DNA from: Alcanivorax sp.
GTDB lineage: Bacteria; Pseudomonadota; Gammaproteobacteria; Pseudomonadales; Alcanivoracaceae
Direction: 5' to 3'
Length of the DNA stretch: 64,000 nucleotides
Assembly (NCBI GenBank): GCA_017794945.1
Contig: CP051239.1
Location: forward strand, 1,974,692-2,038,691
The stretch's first letter is position 1; every line of letters starts with the position of its first letter. The notes below the pieces were generated by a model. It was given only the letters and a program-made list of their open reading frames with translations. It made no database searches and was not told the DNA's origin. The position numbers were made by a program, and so were the translations under genes. Shown here in pieces: positions 20,880 to 36,602 of this stretch.

Positions 20880-23027
20880 ATGATTATCTTCACATCAACA
20901 AAAACAAGGGCTGCGTCCCGGCGTTGGGCGGCGTTGCTGCTGATGCTGGTGGGGTTGAGCGTGGCCACCCTGGGGCGAGCGGCGACGGTGACCGACCTGC
21001 GCGCCAACACTCTGCCCGGTGACGGCGTGGAAGTGCGCGTGTCCTTCGAGGGCGCCGCGCCGGAGGTCAAGGGCTACAGCATTGAGCAACCGGCACGGGT
21101 GGCGCTGGATCTGCTCGACACCCGCAACCAGATCGAGGTGAAAGAGCACAATCTGGGCTCCGGGAATGTGCGCAGCCTGATGGTGCTTGGCGCCAAGGAG
21201 CGAACCCGCCTGATCTTCAACCTGGATCAGTTGACCGGCTATAAAACGCGGATCGAAGGCCAGGAGCTGGTTATTACCTTGGGCGCGGACAACGCCACCC
21301 CGTCCATGGACCCGGCCAGCGAAACGGTGCAGCGCCGGGCGGCGCCGAGCAGCGCCGGCGTCCGCGATATTGATTTCCGGCGCGGCGACGATGGCGAGGG
21401 CCGTGTGCTGGTGGAGTTGGCGAACGATGCCATGCCGGTGGATGTGCGCGAAGAGGGCGGCCGTATCGTGGCCCGTTTCGTGGGCGCCGATGTGGAAGAC
21501 GATCTGCTGCGCCGCCTGGACGTCAGCGATTTCGCCACGCCGGTGCAGTTCGTCGACACCAAGGAAGTGGACGGCAGCACCGTGATCACCATTGAGCCGG
21601 AAGGCAGCTGGGATTATCTCGCCTACCAGGCGGACAACCAGTTCAGCATCAACGTCAAGCCGCTGACGCCGGCGGAAAAGGACCGGCAGCGCCGTGACGC
21701 CTTCAAATACACCGGCGAGAAACTGTCGCTCAATTTCCAGGACATCGAAGTGCGCTCGGTGCTGCAGTTGATCGCCGACTTCACCGACTTGAACCTGGTG
21801 GCGTCCGACACCGTCAGCGGCAAGATCACCCTGCGGTTGCAGAGCGTGCCCTGGGATCAGGCGCTGGATCTGATCCTCAAGACCAAGGGCCTGGATAAGC
21901 GCAAAGTAGGCAATGTGCTGCTGGTGGCACCGGCGGACGAAATCGCCGCCCGCGAAAAGCAGGAACTGGAGAGCCAGAAGCAGCTGGCGTCCCTGGCACC
22001 GCTGCGCACCGAGTACATCAGCATCAACTATGCCCGCGCCGAAGAGCTCAAGGCGCTGATCACCTCCCAGGGCGGCGAAGGCTCCGCTCTGGTCAGCGGG
22101 CGCGGCTCGGTGACCGTGGATCAGCGCACCAACACGCTGATCGTTCAGGACACCGTGGCCAAGCTTCAGGAAATCCGTGGTCTGATCCAGCAGCTCGACA
22201 TTCCGGTTCAGCAAGTGCTGATCGAGGCCCGGGTGGTGATCGCCAGCACCGACGTGGCCGACGAATTCGGCGTGCGCTGGGGCGGCCTCGCCTACGACGG
22301 CGACAGCCTGGTCAACGAAGGCAAGAGCATCGCGGTCTCCGGCCGCCACACCTCTCTGCGTGAGTTGCACTACGCCAATATCGACCGGGAAGACGACGGC
22401 TCCCTGGGCGAGTTCGAGGAATTCGACGAAGAGCAGAACAACGACCTGATCGTGGACATGGGCGTGGCCTCCCAGGAAGCCACCCGCTTCGCGATCGGGT
22501 TCACCTCCCTGGATTCCGGTCTGATCGAACTGGAACTGTCCGCTCTGGAAGCGGAAGGCCACGGCGAGCTGGTCGCCACGCCCAAGGTTCTGACCGCCGA
22601 TCAGCAGCCGGCGGTGATCGCCTCCGGGCAGCAGGTGCCCTTTAACGTGGCCACCGCGTCCGGCGCCACGGCGGTGGAGTTCATCGAGGCGGAACTGCGT
22701 CTGGAAGTGACTCCTCAGGTGACCCCGGAAGGCGACGTGATCATGCAGCTCAAGGTTAACAACGATTCCCTGGGCACCGACACCAGCGCGCCGACCGTCA
22801 ATACCAACCGGGTGGAAACCACGGTGCTGGTCAATGACGGCGAAACCGTGGTTTTGGGCGGCATTTTCCAACAGGAAAAGATAGAATCCACGGTTAAAAC
22901 CCCCTTCCTGGGTGATATCCCCTGGTTGGGCGCCCTGTTCCGCAAAAAGGTGAACCGTGATAACAAGCAGGAACTGCTGATCTTTATCACGCCTCGCCTG
23001 GTGAAAGACGCAATGGCTAGTCGGTGA
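20880..23027 (+). CDS. pilQ: Type IV pilus secretin PilQ
   Basis: PilQ forms the outer-membrane channel through which the pilus passes. The start at 20880 is favoured over the ATG at 20871 because GGGG lies 9 bases before it. The product has a signal peptide, two N-terminal AMIN-like peptidoglycan-binding modules (about residues 35-120 and 150-250), an N0/N1 region starting [20 protein letters not shown], and a secretin core with [18 protein letters not shown] and [10 protein letters not shown]. The N-terminus has [18 protein letters not shown]. Its stop overlaps the aroK GTG. Confidence 0.96.
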   Translation: MIIFTSTKTRAASRRWAALLLMLVGLSVATLGRAATVTDLRANTLPGDGVEVRVSFEGAAPEVKGYSIEQPARVALDLLDTRNQIEVKEHNLGSGNVRSLMVLGAKERTRLIFNLDQLTGYKTRIEGQELVITLGADNATPSMDPASETVQRRAAPSSAGVRDIDFRRGDDGEGRVLVELANDAMPVDVREEGGRIVARFVGADVEDDLLRRLDVSDFATPVQFVDTKEVDGSTVITIEPEGSWDYLAYQADNQFSINVKPLTPAEKDRQRRDAFKYTGEKLSLNFQDIEVRSVLQLIADFTDLNLVASDTVSGKITLRLQSVPWDQALDLILKTKGLDKRKVGNVLLVAPADEIAAREKQELESQKQLASLAPLRTEYISINYARAEELKALITSQGGEGSALVSGRGSVTVDQRTNTLIVQDTVAKLQEIRGLIQQLDIPVQQVLIEARVVIASTDVADEFGVRWGGLAYDGDSLVNEGKSIAVSGRHTSLRELHYANIDREDDGSLGEFEEFDEEQNNDLIVDMGVASQEATRFAIGFTSLDSGLIELELSALEAEGHGELVATPKVLTADQQPAVIASGQQVPFNVATASGATAVEFIEAELRLEVTPQVTPEGDVIMQLKVNNDSLGTDTSAPTVNTNRVETTVLVNDGETVVLGGIFQQEKIESTVKTPFLGDIPWLGALFRKKVNRDNKQELLIFITPRLVKDAMASR

Positions 23028-23557
23028 GCCCAAAGGATTCCACGTCTCTGTATTTGGTCGGGCCCATGGGTGCGGGTAAAAGCACCCTGGGCCGACACCT
23101 CGCCCAGGTTCTGGGCCGTCCGTTTTACGACTCCGACCGCGTGATCGAAGAGAAAACCGGTGCAGACATCCCCTGGATCTTCGATATGGAAGGCGAGGAG
23201 GGGTTTCGACGCCGCGAGCGCGATGTGATCGACGAACTGACCGGCATGGCGGGCATTGTCCTGGCCACCGGCGGCGGCGTGGTCACCCGGGAGGAAAATC
23301 GCCGCCACCTCCATGAGCGCGGCTGTGTGGTGTATCTGTGGACCCCGGTGGACGTGCAGCTGGCGCGCACCCGCAACGACCGCAACCGGCCGCTGTTGCG
23401 GACCAGCGACCCGGAGGCCCGCCTCCAGGCCCTGTTCCAGGAGCGTGATCCGCTCTACCGGGAAGTGGCGCACGGCGTGGTCTCCACCGCTTCCGGTAAC
23501 CTCAAGAAAGTGACCGATCAGGTCCTCGGTTGTCTGGCCGACCACGCCAACCGATAA
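23024..23557 (+). CDS. aroK: Shikimate kinase
   Basis: AroK phosphorylates shikimate in the chorismate pathway. The 177 residues start with a GTG that overlaps the pilQ stop. Walker A is GPMGAGKST, with the shikimate-binding DSDRVIEE and the GGGVV motif ([14 protein letters not shown]). The lid contains RPLL. The order pilQ-aroK-aroB-damX is the common proteobacterial one. Confidence 0.97.
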   Translation: MSPKDSTSLYLVGPMGAGKSTLGRHLAQVLGRPFYDSDRVIEEKTGADIPWIFDMEGEEGFRRRERDVIDELTGMAGIVLATGGGVVTREENRRHLHERGCVVYLWTPVDVQLARTRNDRNRPLLRTSDPEARLQALFQERDPLYREVAHGVVSTASGNLKKVTDQVLGCLADHANR

Positions 23558-23590
23558 TGCCCGCACTCCCACACCGCTTTACGAGGCCGT

Positions 23591-24670
23591 ATGCAGAAGC
23601 TTGACGTGTCGTTGGCCGAGCGCAGCTACCCCATTTACATTGATCGGGGCTTGCTCGGGCAGGACCTGATCCGCCGCCATGTGCGCGGCAATCAGGTGAT
23701 GGTGGTCAGCAACGAGACCATCGCGCCTCTTTATCTCGAGACGGTCACCCAGGGGTTGAGCGACCTGCAGTGCGACACCCTGATCCTGCCGGACGGCGAG
23801 CAGCACAAAACCCTGGCCACGCTGGAACGTATCTTCGACGCCCTGATGACCCACCGGCACTCGCGCACCACCACGCTGGTGGCGCTGGGCGGCGGCGTGA
23901 TCGGCGATATGGTGGGTTTCGCCGCCGCCTGCTATCAGCGTGGCGTGGACTTTATCCAGGTGCCCACCACGCTGCTGGCGCAGGTGGATTCATCGGTGGG
24001 CGGCAAGACCGCCGTCAACCATCCGCGCGGCAAGAACATGATCGGCGCCTTCCATCAGCCCCGCGCCGTGGTGATCGACACCGCCGTGCTCGACACCCTG
24101 CCGGAGCGGGAATTCGCCGCCGGCATGGCGGAGGTGATCAAGTACGGGTTGATCCGCGACCCGGCGTTTTTCCAGTGGCTGCTGGACAATCAGGGGGCGC
24201 TGGCGGCCCGCGACACGGGGCCCTTGGCGGAAGCGATCCTGCGCAGCTGCCGCAACAAGGCCGAGGTGGTGGCCGCCGATGAAACCGAGCAGGGCAACCG
24301 GGCGCTGCTTAACCTGGGCCACACCTTTGGTCACGCCATGGAAACCTTTACCGGCTACCGGGACTGGTTGCATGGTGAAGCGGTGTCCGCCGGCATGGTG
24401 ATGGCGGCGCGCATGTCCCTGGAACTGGGCTGGCTGAAGCAGGCCGACCTGGACCGGGTCAAAGAGAGTCTGGCGGCCTGGAAGCTGCCGGTGACCGCGC
24501 CGCAAGACATGGCGCGGGCGGATTTCAGCGAGCTTATGGCGCTCGATAAGAAAGTGCAGAATGGCCGTCTGCGGCTGGTGTTGCTGAACCAAATCGGCGA
24601 TGCCCTGGTCACAGGCGAATACGACCCGAACGCATTGACGCGAACGCTCGAGGCCTTTTGTGAGAGATGA
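23591..24670 (+). CDS. aroB: 3-dehydroquinate synthase
   Basis: AroB converts DAHP to 3-dehydroquinate, the second shikimate-pathway step, with NAD and a divalent metal. The 359 residues include DGEQHKTLATLERIFDAL, LVALGGGVIGDMVGFAAA, the metal-binding Glu in MAEVIKYG, and the histidine pair in NLGHTFGHAMET and LHGEAVSAGM. It starts 33 bp after aroK with GAGG upstream. The next gene's GTG overlaps its end. Confidence 0.97.
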   Translation: MQKLDVSLAERSYPIYIDRGLLGQDLIRRHVRGNQVMVVSNETIAPLYLETVTQGLSDLQCDTLILPDGEQHKTLATLERIFDALMTHRHSRTTTLVALGGGVIGDMVGFAAACYQRGVDFIQVPTTLLAQVDSSVGGKTAVNHPRGKNMIGAFHQPRAVVIDTAVLDTLPEREFAAGMAEVIKYGLIRDPAFFQWLLDNQGALAARDTGPLAEAILRSCRNKAEVVAADETEQGNRALLNLGHTFGHAMETFTGYRDWLHGEAVSAGMVMAARMSLELGWLKQADLDRVKESLAAWKLPVTAPQDMARADFSELMALDKKVQNGRLRLVLLNQIGDALVTGEYDPNALTRTLEAFCER

Positions 24671-26069
24671 GGATTTTTTCTACGAGGGCGCCGAGCGCGG
24701 CGACCTTCTCGATGCCCTGAACGGCCACGCCCATGACGGCGCCACCACGGTGCTGGAAGGCGAGGCCGGCAGCGGCGTGTCCACCCTGCTGGGCATGCTT
24801 TCCATGTCCCTGGTGGGGGACTTCGAACTGATCCGCCTGGATGGCGCCGAGGAACTGGGCGCCAACGCGGTGGTGGACGCCATGCTGGTGCACTTCGATA
24901 TCGAGCGTGCCGAGCTGGCGGATACCCTCAAACAAACGCTGGCGGACACCAGCCTGGTGATCGTGGTGGACAACGCCCATCTGGCGCCCGCCGGAGCCCT
25001 GGCCACCATGGCGTCCCTGAAAACCAAGCTGGGACAGCGTCTCACCTATGTGTTCGGCGGCGAGCCGGGCAGCGCCGCGCACCTGCGCGAGGCCGGACTG
25101 AGCGTGGAGGACGTGCTGGTGCTGCCGCCGCTGGACGCGGACGACGTGGCGGCGTTCGCCGATGAGGGCTTCGCGCTGTCACTGGACGACCAGGAAGCCC
25201 GGGAGCTGAGCGAGGACAGCAACGGCCGTATCGCGGCGCTGCTGCCGATGCTGGAGGCGAAGGCCGGCGGCGGTGGCGCCCTGGCCAACAAGCCGGTGCC
25301 CTGGCGGCACGGTCTGGCGGTGGGTGCCCTGGTGCTGGTGGTGCTGGTGCTGTGGCTGGCCAGCGGCGATGACGACGAAGCCGGGCAGGATCAGGTGGTG
25401 AGCCTGGATTTGCCCAAGGAGCCGGCGGCTGAAGAGACGCAGGCACCGGCGGAACCGGCCCCGCAAACCACGCAAAGCGAGAGTTCGGCGGGCGGTGGCG
25501 AACGCCTCGACCCGGAAAGCACGCGGCGCGCCCTGGCCGAATACCACGACTCCGCCCGCACCTTCGAGGAGGCGGAAAACGCGCCCGAGCCGGCACCGGA
25601 AGACGCCCCTACGCCGCCGGCGCCGGAAACGCCGGAGCCCGCCGACGCCGAGCCGGCCGAAAGCGCGCCGTCCGAACCGCGACCCCAGGCCGACCCGGCC
25701 CCCACCGAAACGGCGGAGGACGCGGCGCCGGCCACGGTGTCCAGCGGCGAGCCGCAATTGTCCGGGTTGGACGCCCGCCTCGGTTACCAGCAGGAAGACT
25801 GGCTGGCCACCCGGGGCGACGGCGAGTGGTTTCTGCAGCTGGTGGCCACCGGTCGCGAAGACGGTGCGCGCGGGGTACTTGACCAGATCGACCGTAACGG
25901 CGCCTACTACCGGGCGGAACGGGGCGATGAGCGGGTCTACCTGGTGCTGGCGGGCCCCTATCCCAGCCGTGACGCGGCTTTGGCGGCCCGGGACGAACTG
26001 CCCGAAGCGCTGCGGCGCGGCGGCCCCTTCCCGCGGGATATGGCCTCGATACGCAAGGAATTGCGCTAG
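24660..26069 (+). CDS. damX: DamX-like SPOR-domain protein with ATPase-like N-terminus
   Basis: The 469-residue protein starts with a GTG inside aroB. Residues 10-210 resemble the ExeA/DamX AAA-type domain. The P-loop is weak (GEAGSGVSTLLG, with Ser-Thr but no Lys), and VIVVDNAHLA is the Walker B-like strand. One membrane helix follows (about 219-235), then a long Pro/Glu/Ala-rich stretch (250-360) and a C-terminal SPOR domain (WFLQLVATGREDGARGVL, YLVLAGPYPSRDAA). SPOR proteins bind septal peptidoglycan. Position after aroB matches damX. Missing the P-loop Lys, it probably does not hydrolyse ATP. Confidence 0.88.
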   Translation: MRDEDFFYEGAERGDLLDALNGHAHDGATTVLEGEAGSGVSTLLGMLSMSLVGDFELIRLDGAEELGANAVVDAMLVHFDIERAELADTLKQTLADTSLVIVVDNAHLAPAGALATMASLKTKLGQRLTYVFGGEPGSAAHLREAGLSVEDVLVLPPLDADDVAAFADEGFALSLDDQEARELSEDSNGRIAALLPMLEAKAGGGGALANKPVPWRHGLAVGALVLVVLVLWLASGDDDEAGQDQVVSLDLPKEPAAEETQAPAEPAPQTTQSESSAGGGERLDPESTRRALAEYHDSARTFEEAENAPEPAPEDAPTPPAPETPEPADAEPAESAPSEPRPQADPAPTETAEDAAPATVSSGEPQLSGLDARLGYQQEDWLATRGDGEWFLQLVATGREDGARGVLDQIDRNGAYYRAERGDERVYLVLAGPYPSRDAALAARDELPEALRRGGPFPRDMASIRKELR

Positions 26070-26128
26070 GGTTGCCCGCGGCGCTGTCCACCCGGCACTG
26101 TGCGGTTTGGACGGTGCCGTCTTCCCGT

Positions 26129-26157
26129 TTGTGGCTGATCGGCGCAAAGTGTAGAAT
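26129..26157 (+). promoter_or_regulatory. Candidate sigma-70 promoter of gltBD
   Basis: TTGTGG (26129-26134), a 17-base spacer and TAGAAT (26152-26157) lie about 85 bases before the gltB ATG. The region between damX and gltB (26070-26241) otherwise holds only an untranslated leader. Confidence 0.5.
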
Positions 26158-26241
26158 GCACATCCCTTTTTTGCCGTCGCCGTCTTTTCGACGCCTGTTC
26201 CGCCTTCTGTAAGTCTCTGAATTTCAAGAGGAAAGGTTTTG

Positions 26242-32136
<5,895 letters not shown>

Positions 32137-32138
<2 letters not shown>

Positions 32139-32331
32139 GAGCCTCGAACGGGCCTGAACGTGAAGCTCGTTACAACCTGAAGGTCGTAACCCCTTCGGGG
32201 CCAACGCCATTTTGGCCCCGACTCCGCGTTGCACCTCCTTGACGGGCTGTCAGCACGCCTGCGTCGGCGCGCCTTGATTCGGAACCAAAATGGCATTGGC
32301 GGACTCACGTTCAGGCCCGTTCGAGGCTCCT
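32137..32331. repeat. Nested inverted-repeat element between gltD and hemE (MITE-like)
   Basis: Two 27-base perfect inverted repeats (32137-32163 and 32305-32331; core CGAACGGGCCTGAACG) bound a 195-bp element. Inside, a second inverted pair (32200-32215 and 32285-32300, core GCCATTTTGG) matches at 15 of 16 positions. The left end begins inside the gltD stop codon; the right end is 30 bases before the hemE start. There is no protein of its own and no obvious target-site duplication. Confidence 0.85.
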
Positions 32332-32361
32332 GTGTTCGCTGCCAAGTTTAGAGAGATTGAT

Positions 32362-33426
32362 ATGGTGCACGCGCCGCTGAAGAACGACCGTTTGTTGAAA
32401 GCGCTGGCCCGCCAGCCGGTGGATCGCACGCCGATCTGGATGATGCGCCAGGCCGGTCGTTATCTGCCGGAGTACCGGGCCACGCGGGAGCAGGCCGGGT
32501 CCTTCATGGACCTGTGCCGTAACGCGGAGCTGGCCTGCGAAGTGACGCTGCAGCCGCTGGAGCGTTACCCGCTGGACGCGGCGATTCTGTTTTCCGACAT
32601 TCTCACCATTCCCGATGCCATGGGGCTGGGTTTGTACTTTGAGCCCGGCGAGGGTCCGAAATTCCGCAAGACGGTGCGCACCGAGCAAGAGATCGCCGCG
32701 TTGCCGGTACCGGACGCGGAAGCGGACCTGGATTACGTGATGCGCGCGGTGAGCACCATTCGCCGCGCGTTGAACGGGCGGGTGCCGTTGATCGGCTTCT
32801 CCGGCAGTCCCTGGACGCTCGCCACCTATATGGTCGAAGGCGGACCCAGCAAGGACTTCCGTCACCTCAAAGGGATGGTCTACAGCCAGCCGGAACTGGC
32901 CCACGCGCTGCTCGACAAACTGGCCCGGGCGGTGACCGATTATCTGAACGCTCAGATCCGTCACGGCGCCCAGGTGGTGCAGATTTTCGACACCTGGGGC
33001 GGCGCGCTGTCCGCGGAGGCCTACCAGGCGTTTTCGCTGCGCTACATGCAGCGCATCGTCGACGGGCTGGAGCCGGACGCCGAGGGCCGCAAGGTGCCGG
33101 TGATCCTGTTCACCAAGAACGGCGGGCTGTGGCTGGAATCCATGGCGGACACCGGTTGTGACGCCCTGGGCCTGGACTGGACCATTAACATCGGCGAAGC
33201 CCGCCGTCGCGTCGGCGACCGGGTGGCGCTGCAGGGCAATATGGATCCGGCGGTGCTGTACGCCTCACCGGCGGCGATTCGCGCCGAGGTGGCGCGCATC
33301 CTCGATGACTTCGGCGATCACCCGGGACACATCTTCAATCTGGGGCACGGCATCACGCCGGAAGTGGACCCGGAGCACGCCAAGGTGTTTATCGAAACGG
33401 TGGTGGAGTTGGGCCAGCGCCAATGA
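32362..33426 (+). CDS. hemE: Uroporphyrinogen decarboxylase
   Basis: HemE decarboxylates uroporphyrinogen III to coproporphyrinogen III in haem synthesis. The ATG at 32362 is chosen because it starts the family N-terminus ([19 protein letters not shown]) after AGAGAG; upstream in-frame codons belong to the repeat element. The 354 residues contain the signature [31 protein letters not shown] (catalytic Asp) and [28 protein letters not shown] and [13 protein letters not shown] complete the match. A GC hairpin follows the stop. Confidence 0.98.
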   Translation: MVHAPLKNDRLLKALARQPVDRTPIWMMRQAGRYLPEYRATREQAGSFMDLCRNAELACEVTLQPLERYPLDAAILFSDILTIPDAMGLGLYFEPGEGPKFRKTVRTEQEIAALPVPDAEADLDYVMRAVSTIRRALNGRVPLIGFSGSPWTLATYMVEGGPSKDFRHLKGMVYSQPELAHALLDKLARAVTDYLNAQIRHGAQVVQIFDTWGGALSAEAYQAFSLRYMQRIVDGLEPDAEGRKVPVILFTKNGGLWLESMADTGCDALGLDWTINIGEARRRVGDRVALQGNMDPAVLYASPAAIRAEVARILDDFGDHPGHIFNLGHGITPEVDPEHAKVFIETVVELGQRQ

Positions 33427-33429
33427 AAA

Positions 33430-33449
33430 GCGCGGCCCGAAGGCCGCGC
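33430..33449. terminator. GC-rich hairpin after hemE
   Basis: GCGCGGCC, loop CGAA and GGCCGCGC form an 8-bp perfect stem just past the hemE stop. It lacks a T-run, so it may stabilise or process the transcript rather than terminate it. Nothing else is seen in 33450-33607. Confidence 0.5.
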
Positions 33450-33607
33450 AGGATTTCCAGACTCTCATGTCGGAAACGCACCCCCGGGCTCCGTGCCTCA
33501 TCGGAGTGCCATTTCAGGCTAGCTCTGACGAACAAACCCTGTCAATACGCCTTTGCGAAAGCGGCAACGAATTGCGGATGTCGCCTTGACCCTTCAGCCA
33601 TACCGGT

Positions 33608-34066
33608 TCAGCTACCGATTTTGCGCAACTGATACACGTTGTGGGTGAGCGCCACCACTTCCCCTTTTTCGTCCTTGATCTCGGTATCCCACTCAAAATC
33701 GCATTTGCCGTTGGCGTCCGCCTCGGTCTGGATGCGTTCGATTTCCTCATCGGTGATACGCACTTCCACGGTCACGTCGGTGGTGGCCGGGCGGCGGAAG
33801 CGGATCCGCATATCCTTGACGATCGGGTAGAAGCGCCGGGTGTCGAACGATGACATGTAGATCACGCCGCCGGGCAGTTCCGCGATGGTATACAGGGCGC
33901 CCGCGTACATGATGCCGACGTGGTTCAGGTTGGGCGCCAGCGGCATCACCATCTTGCAGTAGCCGCGGTCCACGTCCAGAGTCCGCGCGCCGCAGCGTTC
34001 CACGAACGGAAAGGTTTTATCGGAAGCCGCTTTGATCTGTTCTTTTTGCTCTTCGCTTAAAGCCAT
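33608..34066 (-). CDS. Hotdog-fold thioesterase-like protein (PaaI/YiiD/DUF4442 type)
   Basis: The ATG at 34066 is preceded by CAGGAG; an earlier in-frame codon lacks a site. The 152-residue product looks like a single hotdog domain. An N-terminal helix is followed by YCKMVMPLAPNLNHVGIMYAGALYTIAELPGG (the central hotdog helix, outlined here) and strands RRFYPIVKDMRIRFRRPAT and DVTVEVRIT. Such proteins usually hydrolyse acyl-CoA thioesters, though the substrate is not predictable. It is convergent with hemE and reads towards it. Confidence 0.75.
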   Translation of the reverse strand: MALSEEQKEQIKAASDKTFPFVERCGARTLDVDRGYCKMVMPLAPNLNHVGIMYAGALYTIAELPGGVIYMSSFDTRRFYPIVKDMRIRFRRPATTDVTVEVRITDEEIERIQTEADANGKCDFEWDTEIKDEKGEVVALTHNVYQLRKIGS

Positions 34067-34165
34067 GGGTCTCTCCTGATTGCCGTGACCCATGCTAGCA
34101 AAGGGCGCGCGAGGGGCGGCTGTCGGGAAGCGACAGCCGGGTGATGCTTCCGGTCACCGTAAGGT

Positions 34166-34816
34166 TCAGGACAGGGGCTGGATAGCCGCTTCGGGGAAGT
34201 CGAGGCGGAAGTCCGGCAGATACAGAGCCCCGCGTCCGCGGCCGTACTGCAACTGCGGGAAATCCTTTCCGTTGCCCCAGGCATCGCTCAGGCTGGCCAC
34301 GCCCAGGCGGCTTCGTACCGAGGGCGCGAAGACGAATTGCTGGTTGTCGCGCACTTGGCCCAGCCGGCGCCAGCGCTCGGGCAGCCAGGGTCCCAGTACG
34401 GGTAGGGCAGGACCGCGCCGCTTCAGGGTCAGACCGGCGATGTCCCGGTCCTGGTAGCGCACGGTCACGCTCTCGCCGTGGCGGGTTCGCTCGACCTGGA
34501 AGGCGGCCACGCGCTTGTCTAGGCCCCAGTTGCGGTTGCCATTGAGGGCGCTGTCTTCGCTGGACACATAGATGCGGCCGATCGACCAGCGCCGGCGGCC
34601 GTCTGGAAAGCGACAGGGCCCGGGCATGAACAACAACTCCCGGTACGGCCCCACCTCTGAACGCTGGTAATCCACGAACATGACCACCCCGAGGCGGCCA
34701 GTCGCCGGGCCGAGTGCTTCGGCGGTGCCTCCTTGCTGCCGGCGCAGGGCATCGGGCATCGCCAGGGCGCAGACGTAGGCGTGCCCTCTCAGCGTCCAGG
34801 GAGCGGGTGCGTCCAT
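34166..34816 (-). CDS. Acetoacetate decarboxylase-like protein
   Basis: The 216-residue product resembles the acetoacetate decarboxylase fold family. An N-terminal strand with YVCALAMP, GRLGVVMFVDYQRSEVGPYRELLFMPG and GRIYVSSEDSALNGNRNWGLDKR fit this group, where a lysine after the Asn/Gly-rich turn is catalytic (here DKR in place of PKK). Many members have other or unknown substrates, so acetoacetate itself is not implied. It begins 6 bp after phhB and probably shares its transcript. Confidence 0.6.
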   Translation of the reverse strand: MDAPAPWTLRGHAYVCALAMPDALRRQQGGTAEALGPATGRLGVVMFVDYQRSEVGPYRELLFMPGPCRFPDGRRRWSIGRIYVSSEDSALNGNRNWGLDKRVAAFQVERTRHGESVTVRYQDRDIAGLTLKRRGPALPVLGPWLPERWRRLGQVRDNQQFVFAPSVRSRLGVASLSDAWGNGKDFPQLQYGRGRGALYLPDFRLDFPEAAIQPLS

Positions 34817-34822
34817 TCGGCG

Positions 34823-35167
34823 TCAGGCCCTTTTATCGAACAGTGCGTCGGTCTTCGCCGCGCAGATGAAATCGTTACGGTGCAGGCCGCCGATCTTATG
34901 GGTCCACCAGGTCACCGTGACCTTGCCGTATTCGGTAAGCAGAGCCGGGTGGTGACCCTCCGCTTCCGCCAGGTCGCCGACCTGATTGGTGAAAGCCAGG
35001 GCCTGGGCGAAGTCCTTGAACTTGAATTGGCGCTGCAGTTTCTCCTCGCCGTCTTCCTCGACTTGCTTCCAGTCCGGAATCTCGCCGCGCAGCTTGCCCG
35101 CCTCCTCATCGCTGATACGGGGCGCGTCGGCGCGGCAGGCTTCGCAATGCTGTTGCTGTAGTGCCAT
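34823..35167 (-). CDS. phhB: Pterin-4a-carbinolamine dehydratase
   Basis: This enzyme dehydrates 4a-hydroxytetrahydrobiopterin, recycling the cofactor of phenylalanine hydroxylase. The 114 residues have the usual fold: [19 protein letters not shown], then the catalytic histidine motif [15 protein letters not shown] and [19 protein letters not shown]. Cys8 and Cys11 in CEAC precede the domain. AAGGAGG is a strong ribosome site. No phenylalanine hydroxylase gene is in this window. The next gene downstream is the acetoacetate decarboxylase-like gene. Confidence 0.94.
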   Translation of the reverse strand: MALQQQHCEACRADAPRISDEEAGKLRGEIPDWKQVEEDGEEKLQRQFKFKDFAQALAFTNQVGDLAEAEGHHPALLTEYGKVTVTWWTHKIGGLHRNDFICAAKTDALFDKRA

Positions 35168-35247
35168 GGGGGAATCCTCCTTGTTGCTGGCAACCTTAGG
35201 CTACAAGCTTCCGGCGGCAAGCTCCAAGCCCGCCGCCGGCGCGCCCC

Positions 35248-36492
35248 TCAGCCTCTGCCCAGCAGATCCCGGGCGATGGCGATGATCTGCATCTCGTCGG
35301 TGCCGGCGTAGATCTGCAGGATCTTGGCGTCGCGCATCAACTGCTCCACGCGGGATTCGCGCATGTAGCCGTAGCCACCGTGCACCTGGACCGCCTCGGT
35401 GGACACCTCCATGGCGGTCTGCGCGGCGTAAAGCTTCATCGCCGAGGCTTCCGCCAGGCTCATCTGCTTGCCGGCGGCGGTCATCTCGATATAACGGAAC
35501 ACCATGTTCTGCAGGTTGGCACGCGCCACCTCCATCTTCGCCAGTTTCAACTGAATCAACTGGTTGTCGCCGATCGGACGGCCGAACTGGGCCCGGTCCC
35601 GGGCGTAGGCGGTGGACAATTCCAAAGCGCGTTCCACCATCCCCAGAGCCATGGCGGCCACGCCGGCACGCTCCTGCATGAAGGTGGCCTTGGCACCGGA
35701 GCGCCCATAGCTGGTTTCACTGCCGCCGAGCAGGCGGTCGGCCCCCACCTTCAGATCACTGAAGAACAATTCACCGGTGGGCGAGGAACCGATGCCCATC
35801 TTCTTGAACGGCTTGGACTGCTCCAGACCTTCCATGCCGGCGTCGAGAATAAAGGACACGATCTTCCGGTCCTTGGGCTCCACGCCGTCCTCATCCAGCT
35901 TGCAGATCAGCACGATGGTGTCGGCGTACGGACCATTGGTGATCCAGGTCTTGCTGCCGTTGATGATGTAGCCGCCGTTGCCGTCGCGCTTTGCCAGGGT
36001 CTTCATCTGGCCGAAGGCGTCGGAGCCGGAGTTGGGCTCGGAGATCGCCCAGGCACCCACTTTCTCCAGGGTCAGCAGCGGCAGCGCCCAGCGCTCTTTC
36101 TGTTCGGTGGTGCCCTTGCTCATGATGGCGCCGCCGGTGAGCCCCATGGACACGCCCATGGCGGTGACCAGCCCCTGGGCGTGGCGGCTCAGCTCGATGA
36201 TCGGGATCATGGTCATCGCCGCCTGGTCGCCGGCGCCCTCGGACGGTCCGTCTTTCTTCTTGGTGGGGGCGGCCTCGCCGTTCTCGGCGGCGGCTTTTTC
36301 GCGGGCGATCTGCTTCTCGTAGTTCTGCGTCGCCATCACATCCATGCCGAAGGTTTTGATCATCCTGCGCAGGATGTCGTAGGGCGGTACGCCGTTGTAT
36401 TCGATATCGTCCAGGTTGGGCACCACTTCCTTGGCCACGAAGTCGCGCACCATCTTCTGGATCATCTGCTGTTGTTCGTTCCACTCGATCAT
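35248..36492 (-). CDS. Acyl-CoA dehydrogenase
   Basis: A flavoprotein that oxidises acyl-CoA in beta-oxidation or amino-acid breakdown. The ATG at 36492 begins MIEWNEQQQMIQ, the usual N-terminus; the upstream in-frame codon is less likely. The 414 residues contain WAISEPNSGSD (FAD/substrate), SKTWITNGPYAD, GRPIGDNQLIQLKLAKM, VHGGYGYMRESRVEQLMRD and the catalytic Glu in YAGTDEMQ. A hydrophilic insert rich in Ala, Lys and Glu (about residues 63-92) is unusual. The substrate chain length cannot be judged. It appears to be a single-gene unit. Confidence 0.93.
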   Translation of the reverse strand: MIEWNEQQQMIQKMVRDFVAKEVVPNLDDIEYNGVPPYDILRRMIKTFGMDVMATQNYEKQIAREKAAAENGEAAPTKKKDGPSEGAGDQAAMTMIPIIELSRHAQGLVTAMGVSMGLTGGAIMSKGTTEQKERWALPLLTLEKVGAWAISEPNSGSDAFGQMKTLAKRDGNGGYIINGSKTWITNGPYADTIVLICKLDEDGVEPKDRKIVSFILDAGMEGLEQSKPFKKMGIGSSPTGELFFSDLKVGADRLLGGSETSYGRSGAKATFMQERAGVAAMALGMVERALELSTAYARDRAQFGRPIGDNQLIQLKLAKMEVARANLQNMVFRYIEMTAAGKQMSLAEASAMKLYAAQTAMEVSTEAVQVHGGYGYMRESRVEQLMRDAKILQIYAGTDEMQIIAIARDLLGRG

Positions 36493-36602
36493 GACGGTTC
36501 CAAGCAATGAATTAGGGAGTTTGTCAGCGGTTGCCTGGGACGCTAACAGGCGCCCGCGGGGCCGTCATTGATCAAGGGGAGCGGCGGGGTTGATGGAAAA
36601 GG

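Noticed and set aside
20895..23033. Long open frame antisense to pilQ (712 codons)
   Set aside because: A composition shadow of pilQ, with no recognisable motifs and overlapping the whole of a conserved gene.
32290..32361. Upstream extension of hemE by 24 codons
   Set aside because: These codons come from the inverted-repeat element; the ATG at 32362 fits the family start and has a ribosome site.
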